A stretch of 64,000 nucleotides of DNA. It comes from Xanthobacter sp. NM-25 (lineage in GTDB: Bacteria > Pseudomonadota > Alphaproteobacteria > Rhizobiales > Xanthobacteraceae). Made by a program: the position numbers and the translations under genes. Shown here piece after piece: positions 17,656 through 23,714 of the stretch. Below the pieces are notes generated by a model. That model worked only from the letters and a program-made list of their open reading frames with translations, was not told the origin of the DNA and searched no databases. Every line of letters begins with the position of its first letter. Positions within the stretch are counted from its first letter, which is position 1. The DNA lies in assembly GCF_022138605.1 (NCBI RefSeq), contig NZ_JACBFS010000001.1:744001-808000 (forward strand), given 5' to 3'.

Positions 17656-18504
17656 TCAGCCCCGCCGCTTCTCTCCACCGCCGGAAGCCTCGTCCTCCGG
17701 GCCGTCTTCTTGCGGGCCGTCTTCTTGCGGGCCGTCTTCTTGCGGGCCGCCTTCTTCCGGGCCGTCCACCTCCCCGCCATCGTCCTCCCCGCCGTCCTCG
17801 GTGCCGTCCTCTTGGGCCGCAAGGTCGGGATGGTCGCGCAGCACCTGCGCGGCCAGGCTGCGGGTGACCGGACGATGGGCCGCCAGCGCGGTCCGGTCCA
17901 GCGCCTCCACCACCCGCTGCGCCCCCGCCACCGTACGGGGAATGCGCAGCAGCAGATAGCTCACCGTGGCTTCATCCACCGCCACCTGGCGGTCGGCGAA
18001 CAGCTTCACCAGCACCGCCGCCAGCAGGGCATCGTCGGCGGCGGCGATCTCGAACAGCGGCACCGCCCGCAGCCGCGAGGCGAGGTCCTTGGTGGCCAGC
18101 ACCAGTTGCGAGGGCGGCAGGCGCGCGGTCATCAGCAGGAAGGCATGCTGCTCGCGGGCGAGGTTGAGCAGATGGAACAGCGCCGCCTCCTCGAACGGCG
18201 CCGCGTCGAGATCCTCCAGCACCAGCGCGCCGGACGCCAGCGCCTCGGGCACCTGCGCCCGCGTCAGGTCGCTCGCCCGCATCACCCGCGCATGGGCGCG
18301 CTCGGCGAAGATGGCGGCCAGATGGCTCTTGCCCGCCGCTTGCGGGCCGATCAGGCACACCACCCGGGCCGGCCAGTGCGGGAAGGCATCAATGAGGGCA
18401 AGCGCCGCCGCATTGCCCGGCGCGGCCAGGAAATCCTCCCGCCGCAGGGCCGGTTCGGCGGGCAACAGGAGCGGCAATTGCCGGACTGGAGGGTGTCCAG
18501 CCAT
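17656..18504 (-). CDS. hda: DnaA-related protein Hda/HdaA with acidic repeat tail
   Basis: A 282-residue DnaA-like AAA+ protein of the regulatory-inactivation-of-DnaA system: bound to the sliding clamp, it stimulates ATP hydrolysis by DnaA. The N-terminus has a clamp-binding-like QLPLLL motif, then the P-loop GPQAAGKSHLA, Walker B-like VLEDLDA and sensor segment (ASRLRAVPLFEI). The usual protein is about 230 residues. Here about 50 extra residues form a Glu/Asp/Gly/Pro tail coded by a 15-bp tandem repeat. The ATG start at 18504 lies four bases after the stop of the upstream membrane protein, so the two are probably coupled. The acidic tail is not known to me in this family. Confidence 0.9.
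   Translation of the reverse strand: MAGHPPVRQLPLLLPAEPALRREDFLAAPGNAAALALIDAFPHWPARVVCLIGPQAAGKSHLAAIFAERAHARVMRASDLTRAQVPEALASGALVLEDLDAAPFEEAALFHLLNLAREQHAFLLMTARLPPSQLVLATKDLASRLRAVPLFEIAAADDALLAAVLVKLFADRQVAVDEATVSYLLLRIPRTVAGAQRVVEALDRTALAAHRPVTRSLAAQVLRDHPDLAAQEDGTEDGGEDDGGEVDGPEEGGPQEDGPQEDGPQEDGPEDEASGGGEKRRG
17699..17773. repeat. 15-bp tandem repeat inside hda
   Basis: Three perfect copies of a 15-bp unit (17699-17713, 17714-17728, 17729-17743) and two degenerate copies up to 17773 encode the pentapeptide EDGPQ repeatedly on the minus strand. Because the unit is a multiple of three, copy-number change would keep the frame. Confidence 0.9.
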
Positions 18505-18508
18505 GGCG

Positions 18509-19687
18509 TCACCGGGGTTCCGGCGTCTCACCCGGGCCTCGATAGAGGGTCGAGTTGAGATATTTGCCAACGGCGAAGCGCGCCGCCACGCCCACCACCG
18601 CCGTCAGCGGCACCGCCAGCAGCAGGCCGACGAAGCCGAACAGGTAGCCGAAGGCGAACAGGGCGAACATCAGCCACACCGGATGCACGCCGATACTGTC
18701 GCCCACCAGCTTGGGATACAGCACATAGCCTTCGATGGTCTGGCCGAAGATGAAGATGGCGAACACCGTGGCGATCATCCCCCAATCGGGAAAGAACTGG
18801 ACGATGGCGACGCCCATCGCCAGCACCAGGCCGGTGAGCGAGCCCACATAGGGAATGAACGACACCGCCCCCGACACCAGGCCGATGAGCAGGCCGAAGT
18901 TGAGCCCGGTCATGGACAAGGCGATGGCGTAATAAAGGCCCAGCAGCAGGCACACCAGCGCCTGGCCGCGCACGAAGCCGGCCACGGCACCATCCATCTC
19001 CCGCGCCAGGTCGCGCAGCACCGGCCGCTGCTGCAGCGGCAGCAGCCGGTCCACGAAATCCAACATATTGTCCCAGTCGCACAGGATGTAGAACATCACC
19101 ACCGGGGTCACCACCATCAGCGCGAACATGGAGACCAGGGCCTGCCCCCCCGCCCACACCGAGGACAGAAGCCCCAGCAGATAGGTGACGCCCTGGGTCA
19201 TCAGCTCCGAGATGGAGCGCTGCATGTCCGGCAGCCGATCGCCCACAATATGGCTCAGCCATTCGCGGTTCTCCTCGGTGAACAGGCCCTGCAGGCGCGC
19301 CACGTAGGACGGCAGGCGCTGGGCGAACTCGAACAGCTGCGAGGTCAGGATCGGCAGCACCACCAGGAAGAACAGCACCACCCCCAGCAGCATCACCACC
19401 ACCACCGCCAGCGAGGCGATGGTTCGGCCAATGCCGATACGGCGCAGCCGCATCACCACCGGGTTGAGGAAATAGGCCAGCACCAGGCCCACCACGAACG
19501 GCAGAAGGATGCCGCTGAGCAGCCACAGGCACAGCACCAGCACCACCAGGGCGCCGATCCAGAACCGCAGCTGAATGCGTCCCAGCATGGTGCCTTCCGG
19601 CACGGGCTCATGCGCCGACGCCTCCGGGGCCGCCGGGACGCGGCCGGTCGAAGCAGGATCTGCCGGAGCCCGATCGGCCGGCCCCAT
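18509..19687 (-). CDS. AI-2E/PerM-family transporter
   Basis: A 392-residue integral membrane protein of the AI-2 exporter (TqsA/PerM/YdiK) family. It shows a hydrophobic pair near the start (FWIGALVVLVLCLWLLSGILL), the long periplasmic amphipathic region (LPSYVARLQGLFTEENREWL), and C-terminal paired helices with FIPYVGSLTGLVLA and the conserved PKLVGDSIGVHPVWLMF. Its substrate is not determined by family membership; members export autoinducer-2 or act in ion exchange. The ATG overlaps the stop of the upstream phosphatidyltransferase (TGATG), and hda follows after four bases, so these three genes form one translationally linked unit. Confidence 0.88.
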   Translation of the reverse strand: MGPADRAPADPASTGRVPAAPEASAHEPVPEGTMLGRIQLRFWIGALVVLVLCLWLLSGILLPFVVGLVLAYFLNPVVMRLRRIGIGRTIASLAVVVVMLLGVVLFFLVVLPILTSQLFEFAQRLPSYVARLQGLFTEENREWLSHIVGDRLPDMQRSISELMTQGVTYLLGLLSSVWAGGQALVSMFALMVVTPVVMFYILCDWDNMLDFVDRLLPLQQRPVLRDLAREMDGAVAGFVRGQALVCLLLGLYYAIALSMTGLNFGLLIGLVSGAVSFIPYVGSLTGLVLAMGVAIVQFFPDWGMIATVFAIFIFGQTIEGYVLYPKLVGDSIGVHPVWLMFALFAFGYLFGFVGLLLAVPLTAVVGVAARFAVGKYLNSTLYRGPGETPEPR

Positions 19688-20226
19688 CAACTCGCCATGT
19701 GACGCATCCATGCGGCGAGATAGGCAGCGGCGGAAAGACCCGTCAAGAGGCCAACCGCCGTCAGGCCCAGCGCGAACGCCTGCGGCAGATGGATGGCGAA
19801 GCCGGAGCTCGCCAGCACGAAGGCCGCAAAGGCGATCTGCGCAGCGGTGTTCACCTTGGACACCAGAAGCGGCGCGATGGTGACCGGTTTCGCCATCACC
19901 AGCGACAACACCACGGCGCCGATGATCATCACATCCCGCGACACGACGGCGATGGCCACCCACCGCGGAATGAGCTCCACCACCGCCAGCGCCACATAGA
20001 TGGAGATGAGCAGCGCCTTGTCGGCCAGCGGATCGAGATAGGCCCCGAGCTCCGTCTGCATGTGGAAGCGCTTGGCGATGAAGCCGTCGAGGCCATCGGA
20101 GATGCCGGCGGCCAGGAACAGCCAGAACGCCAGCTGGGTCTCCCCCACGCCGATGGCCCAGACCACCGCCGGCACCAGCAGGATCCGCACCACGGTGATG
20201 GCATTGGGCAGGCTGACGCTGCTCAT
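19687..20226 (-). CDS. CDP-alcohol phosphatidyltransferase (PgsA-like)
   Basis: A 179-residue membrane enzyme that exchanges CMP of a CDP-diacylglycerol-type substrate for an alcohol. The signature D-G-x2-A-(R/K)-x8-G-x3-D-x3-D is present in SDGLDGFIAKRF...GAYLDPLADK, with Lys in place of the more common Arg. About five membrane helices follow. The likely product is phosphatidylglycerol phosphate or cardiolipin; the short length and the Lys variant leave the exact substrate open. The start is the ATG at 20226 before the SLPNAITVVR segment, which is typical of family N-termini. It overlaps the next gene by one base. Confidence 0.85.
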   Translation of the reverse strand: MSSVSLPNAITVVRILLVPAVVWAIGVGETQLAFWLFLAAGISDGLDGFIAKRFHMQTELGAYLDPLADKALLISIYVALAVVELIPRWVAIAVVSRDVMIIGAVVLSLVMAKPVTIAPLLVSKVNTAAQIAFAAFVLASSGFAIHLPQAFALGLTAVGLLTGLSAAAYLAAWMRHMAS

Positions 20227-20307
20227 GCCCGCTCTCCACACGCACCCGACACCGGACACACCCTCTTCACCGCCACGCACCCCGACGCCCTGAACCCGGC
20301 AACCGAC

Positions 20308-21084
20308 TCAGGCCGGCCTGCGCTTCAGCGCCAGCGGGCCGAAGCCCTGCTGCGCCGCCATCGCCTGGATGCGGGTGATGTTCACATGGCGCGGCTGGCT
20401 GCACGCGAACAGCACCTGCTCGGCGATGTCATCGCCGCTCATGGGCGTGGCGCCGGCATAGACATTGTCCGCCTTGCCCTGGTCGCCATGGAAGCGGACC
20501 ACCGAGAATTCGGTCTCCGTCAGCCCGGGCTCGATATTGGTCACCCGCACGCCGCTGCCATGCACATCGGCCAGCAGGTTAAGGGCGAACTGCTTCACGA
20601 ACGCCTTGCTGGCCCCATACACATTGGCACCGGGATAGGCATAGTCGCCGGCGATGGAGCCGGTGAGCACAACATGGCCCTCGCCGCGCGCGATCATCGC
20701 CGGCAGGGTGGCCCGCACCGTGTAGAGCATGCCGTTGATGTTGGTGGCCACCATGGTATCCCAATCCTCGACCTTCGCCGCGTAGGCGGGCTCGAGGCCC
20801 ATGGCGAGGCCGGCATTGGCGAACACCACGTTGAAATCGCGGAACGGCGCCGGCAGCTCCGCCACCAGGCGCTCGGTGGCGGCCAGGTCGCGGGTGTCCA
20901 GCACCGCCGTGTGCACCCGCGCACCGAATTCCGCCTGCAGGTCCGCCAGCCGCTCGGCGCGCCGGCCGACCGCGATCACCCGCGCGCCAGCCCGCGCGAA
21001 GCGACGGGCGGTGGCGGCGCCGATGCCGGACGTGGCGCCGGTGACCAGCAAAGTGAGGGTCTTCGGGTCGAGCATGGAGGTCAT
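20308..21084 (-). CDS. Short-chain dehydrogenase (YdfG-like)
   Basis: A 258-residue classical SDR. The NADP-type glycine motif TGATSGIG is at residues 15-22 with Arg41-Arg42 behind it; the NAG motif is at 90-92; and the catalytic set is Ser143, Tyr156, Lys160 (YGASK). The pattern, including the NIEPGLTETEFS stretch, is close to YdfG-type 3-hydroxy acid / malonic semialdehyde reductases, so a short hydroxy acid is the likely substrate. The start is the second of two nearby ATGs (21084), which has GGGAG six bases upstream; the ATG at 21090 abuts that site. Its upstream region contains a 15-bp palindrome. Confidence 0.88.
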   Translation of the reverse strand: MTSMLDPKTLTLLVTGATSGIGAATARRFARAGARVIAVGRRAERLADLQAEFGARVHTAVLDTRDLAATERLVAELPAPFRDFNVVFANAGLAMGLEPAYAAKVEDWDTMVATNINGMLYTVRATLPAMIARGEGHVVLTGSIAGDYAYPGANVYGASKAFVKQFALNLLADVHGSGVRVTNIEPGLTETEFSVVRFHGDQGKADNVYAGATPMSGDDIAEQVLFACSQPRHVNITRIQAMAAQQGFGPLALKRRPA

Positions 21085-21401
21085 GGCCATCTCCCAGAGG
21101 GACCGCGCGGCCCCTGCCGCGCCGATCCGACCAAAGGCGGATACCGTCCCGGGTGGATAACGCGGCTTAACCATGGCGTCCATCCGCACCGGTGATATGG
21201 TATCACGGTAATCCAACAGCCATGGTCCTGCCATGTTCTGCGGGAAGTGTGGCCGGATGCGCGACGGGTGACGGCTGCGACAGCGCCGCGACAGGTTGCG
21301 ATCCGAACGTCAGCGGGAACCAAGGGCCATCGTGCGCCGCAGCGGGGGCGAATCGATGGGCCGGGGTCGTCGTGTTGCGGAACACGTCCGGAGAGGAGTG
21401 G
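21085..21401. other. Divergent spacer with palindrome, SDR / lipoprotein
   Basis: The 317 bases between the divergent SDR and the lipoprotein gene contain no convincing gene. They hold the palindrome at 21192-21206 and, at the right end, the GGAGAGGAG ribosome site of the lipoprotein. Confidence 0.5.
21192..21206. promoter_or_regulatory. 15-bp palindrome, candidate operator
   Basis: GTGATA-TGG-TATCAC is a perfect 6+3+6 inverted repeat about 108 bases upstream of the SDR start. Its size suits a dimeric helix-turn-helix repressor. Function is inferred. Confidence 0.4.
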
Positions 21402-22028
21402 ATGCAGTTGGTTTCTGAACGGGTGCGATCGAGCACCGCGACCACCGTGGCGGCGGGTGGGTTGGCGGCAGCTCTCGTGATGGTCCTGGCGGGATGCAGC
21501 ACCGAGCTCGACGGCTTCGGCAGCAAAACTTCGGCTGTGGAGGCCAATCGGGTGATGGCGGCGCCTTCCGGCGCGGTGGAGACCTCGCCGGCGCCGTCCC
21601 CGGCGACCACCAGCGCCAGCGTCGCCAGCGTGCCCGCCGCCACCTCGGCGGCCGAAGCCATCACCCCCCGCGCCACCGCCAACGCCGTTCCCCTCACCCC
21701 GCCACCGGCCAATCCCGGCGCCACCGCTTATGCCCCCAGCGCCGCCAAGGAGCAGCTCTCCGGTGCCTGGAGCTTCAGCTGGGACAATGGCCGCTACAGC
21801 TGCCCGGTCACCCTCTCCACCACCCGCGGCCTCAGCGGCATGGCGGCACAGGCGGATGTCTCCTGCCCCAGCGAAATCTTCATGACCAAGGGCTGGGACA
21901 CCATGGGGCCGGATCTGGTGCTGCAGAATCATCAGGGCAAGGTCACCGCGCGGCTGCAGCCCGATGGACCCAATCGCTATACCGGCATCATCGCCGACAC
22001 CAATCAGCAGGTGACCCTGGCGCGCTGA
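21402..22028 (+). CDS. Outer membrane lipoprotein of the AprI/Inh (Omp19-like) family
   Basis: A 208-residue lipoprotein. A lipobox LAGC puts the lipidated Cys at residue 32. The next ~80 residues are a Pro/Ala/Thr/Ser-rich linker. The C-terminal ~95 residues fit the AprI/Inh metalloprotease-inhibitor beta-barrel (LSGAWSFSWDNGRYSCPVTL, then a second Cys in ADVSCP, probably a disulfide). Brucella Omp19 has the same layout and inhibits proteases. A ribosome site GGAGAGGAG precedes the ATG. Protection against host or self proteases is inferred from the family. Confidence 0.82.
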   Translation: MQLVSERVRSSTATTVAAGGLAAALVMVLAGCSTELDGFGSKTSAVEANRVMAAPSGAVETSPAPSPATTSASVASVPAATSAAEAITPRATANAVPLTPPPANPGATAYAPSAAKEQLSGAWSFSWDNGRYSCPVTLSTTRGLSGMAAQADVSCPSEIFMTKGWDTMGPDLVLQNHQGKVTARLQPDGPNRYTGIIADTNQQVTLAR

Positions 22029-22040
22029 GCCGCCCTCCCC

Positions 22041-22097
22041 GCGCACAAACACGAACCGCCGCAACCCCTCCGGGTGCGGCGGTTCGTGTTTGTGCGC
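22041..22097. terminator. Perfect 23-bp inverted repeat, bidirectional terminator
   Basis: Bases 22041-22063 and 22075-22097 are perfectly complementary over 23 bp around an 11-base loop. It starts 13 bases after the lipoprotein stop and lies 8 bases beyond the stop of the small minus-strand ORF, so it can end transcription from both sides. Confidence 0.8.
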
Positions 22098-22104
22098 GCG
22101 GTCG

Positions 22105-22200
22105 TCAGCCGAAAATCACCGCGACCACGATCACCCCGTAGGACAAAGCGAACAGCACGGTATCGCGGAACAGAGGGTGGCGCAGGAGCGTCATGTTCAT
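22105..22200 (-). CDS. Probable 31-residue single-span membrane protein (unannotated small ORF)
   Basis: A short ORF coding 31 residues: a polar start with two Arg (LLRHPLFRD) followed by an unbroken hydrophobic helix (TVLFALSYGVIVVAVIFG). About 28 of 32 codons end in G or C, as in the neighbouring genes. An AGGA lies nine bases before the second ATG (22194), which gives a 29-residue form; the first ATG is at 22200. A promoter-like pair lies just upstream, and a 23-bp perfect hairpin lies just downstream. I do not recognise the protein. Small single-span proteins often bind larger membrane complexes, but no partner is visible here. Confidence 0.55.
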   Translation of the reverse strand: MNMTLLRHPLFRDTVLFALSYGVIVVAVIFG

Positions 22201-22222
22201 AGATCCTGTAATTTCTATGAAC
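22195..22222. promoter_or_regulatory. Inverted repeat at start of small ORF
   Basis: GTTCATAG (22195-22202) and CTATGAAC (22215-22222) are perfect inverted copies 12 bases apart. The AGGA ribosome site lies in the loop and the first ATG in one arm. It may be an operator over the start site or an RNA hairpin controlling translation. Confidence 0.45.
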
Positions 22223-22249
22223 ATTATCGGATTAATAGACTTCAGTCAA
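22223..22249 (-). promoter_or_regulatory. Sigma70-like promoter for the small ORF
   Basis: On the minus strand TTGACT (22249-22244) is followed after 15 bases by GATAAT (22228-22223), in an AT-rich island unlike the surrounding sequence. Each hexamer has five of six consensus bases, but the spacer is shorter than the ideal 17. Confidence 0.5.
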
Positions 22250-22279
22250 CGCAACCCGGCAAGCCCGCGCGATCGCGCC

Positions 22280-23086
22280 CTAGCGCCCCTCAAATTGGGG
22301 TGGGCGCTTGGCGACGAAGGCGGCGACGCCCTCGGCGAAATCCGCCGTGCCGGCGCTGGCGATGAAGGCCTCACGCTCGGCGTGCAACTGCTCCGACAAG
22401 GTGTGGCGGAAGGCGGCGCGCAGCAGGTGCTTGATGCGCCCATAGGCCTCGGTGGGGCCAGCGGCGAGCCGGCGGGCCAGAAGGTCGGTCTCGTGGGCGA
22501 GCGCGGCCACCGGCACCACCTTGTTGACGAGGCCGAGGCGCAGCGCCTCGGCGGCATCCACCGTATCGGACAGCAGCGCCAGTTCCATGGCCTTGCGCAG
22601 ACCCACCACCCGCGGCAGCGAGAAGGTGCCGGAGCCGTCCGGCGTGGTGCCGATGCGGGTGTAGGCCATGGTGAACACCGCATCCTCGGCGGCGATCGCC
22701 AGGTCGGCGGCCAAGGCTACCGAAAGCCCGGCCCCGGCCGCCGCCCCGTGCACCGAGGCGATCACCGGCGCCGGCATGCCGGCCAGCGCCAGGATGGCCT
22801 GGTGGAACGGATCGATGATGGCCGCCACCACCTTGGGCGCGTCGGGCCCGGCGGTGTGGAAGCGGCCCACGTCGCCGCCGGCGAGAAAGGCGCGCCCTTC
22901 GCCCGAGAGCACCACCACCCGCACGGTCGAATCCGCCGCCACCTCGTCCACCGCCGCCTTGAAGGCGAGGATGGTGGCCTCGTCCAAAGCATTGAGCACC
23001 TTGGGGCGGTTGAAGCGGATGCGGGCGATGCCGTCGGTGATGTCGAGCAGGATCGGGGACGGCGAGACGACAGCGAGTTCGGGCAT
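22280..23086 (-). CDS. Enoyl-CoA hydratase/isomerase family protein
   Basis: A 268-residue crotonase-fold protein. The oxyanion-hole segments are AFLAGGDVGRF and HGAAAGAGLSVALAADLAIA. At the position of the second catalytic acid it has TPDGSGTFSLPR, i.e. Asp where many hydratases carry Glu, as in PaaG-like isomerases; the first Glu position lies in the AGAGL loop region and appears replaced. It may therefore be an isomerase or a hydratase of an unusual CoA ester rather than a standard beta-oxidation hydratase. ATG 23086 has a GGGGGA site. It is divergent from the sulfate genes. Confidence 0.87.
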   Translation of the reverse strand: MPELAVVSPSPILLDITDGIARIRFNRPKVLNALDEATILAFKAAVDEVAADSTVRVVVLSGEGRAFLAGGDVGRFHTAGPDAPKVVAAIIDPFHQAILALAGMPAPVIASVHGAAAGAGLSVALAADLAIAAEDAVFTMAYTRIGTTPDGSGTFSLPRVVGLRKAMELALLSDTVDAAEALRLGLVNKVVPVAALAHETDLLARRLAAGPTEAYGRIKHLLRAAFRHTLSEQLHAEREAFIASAGTADFAEGVAAFVAKRPPQFEGR

Positions 23087-23262
23087 CGGATTCCCCCCGG
23101 GGTTCCCGTGACATGGAGCAGGGTTGCGCGCGCGGATGAAGGTGCACGAGGCAGGAGCCAGCCTGCACCGGGCCTGCTCGTTCCCGCAAGGGGCGTCTGG
23201 AGAGGGAATCCCAGCACGCTTGGTGACCCGCACGCCCCTTTCCACACGCACGTCCCGTTTAA

Positions 23263-23334
23263 TTTTACATATTGCACGTGAGATGATGTTATTTTACATT
23301 TAGAAATACGATAGCCTGTTATTTACACATCATC
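23263..23334 (+). promoter_or_regulatory. Control region of the cys operon with 29-bp-phased repeats
   Basis: In an AT-rich island upstream of the DUF2849 gene, TTTTACAT occurs at 23263 and 23292 and ATTTACAC at 23321, exactly 29 bases apart. TGTTAT lies before the second and third copies (23287, 23317), so TTTACA-N17/18-TGTTAT could also be read as two overlapping promoters. GATGATGT (23282-23289) and ACATCATC (23327-23334) form a wider inverted repeat. A regulator site, a promoter pair, or both are possible. Confidence 0.55.
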
Positions 23335-23366
23335 TGACCGTTGTTTAGGGCGTAAGGAGTGCCAGA

Positions 23367-23699
23367 ATGACCTCGCCGCTGCAGCGCAAGCTGAAGATTT
23401 CCGGCCCCACCGCCATCACCGCCAACCGCCTTGCCGACGGCGTGGTGGTCTGGCTCACCGCTTCCGGCCGGTGGAGCGAGCGCCTTGCCGACGCGGCGGT
23501 GCGTGACACCGGCGAGGGGGTGCAGGCGCTGCTCGCCGTCGCCCATGGGGACGAGAACACCGCGGTGGGCGCCTATCCCGCCCCGGTCCGCCGCACCGCG
23601 GACGGCCGCATCGCCCCCGCCAACCTGCGCGAACGCATCCGCGTCGAGGGCCCCACCGTGGCCCTGCCGACCGCCATCGCCCTGCCCGGCGCCGCCTGA
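23367..23699 (+). CDS. DUF2849 protein of the sulfite reduction operon
   Basis: A 110-residue small soluble protein of the DUF2849 family (KISGPTAITANRLADGVVVWL at the start, then a GEGVQALLAVAHGDENTAVGAYPAPV segment). In alphaproteobacteria this family is found next to cysI and cysG; its biochemical role is not known to me. The ATG has an excellent AAGGAG site and is the first gene of the operon. CysI begins 15 bases after its stop. It is probably an accessory or regulatory partner of sulfite reductase, inferred from position. Confidence 0.85.
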   Translation: MTSPLQRKLKISGPTAITANRLADGVVVWLTASGRWSERLADAAVRDTGEGVQALLAVAHGDENTAVGAYPAPVRRTADGRIAPANLRERIRVEGPTVALPTAIALPGAA

Positions 23700-23714
23700 G
23701 GAAAGCGCAGTCCC

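Noticed and set aside
17634..17822. Lys/Thr/Ala/Arg repeats (KKTAR) on the minus strand, histone H1-like
   Set aside because: This is the alternate frame of the 15-bp tandem repeat that codes the acidic Hda tail; the Hda frame continues a conserved domain, and this one starts and ends arbitrarily.
15310..18558. A 1082-codon plus-strand ORF across ppx, ppk1 and hda
   Set aside because: It is antisense to three well-identified genes; long open frames on the opposite strand are expected at this GC content.
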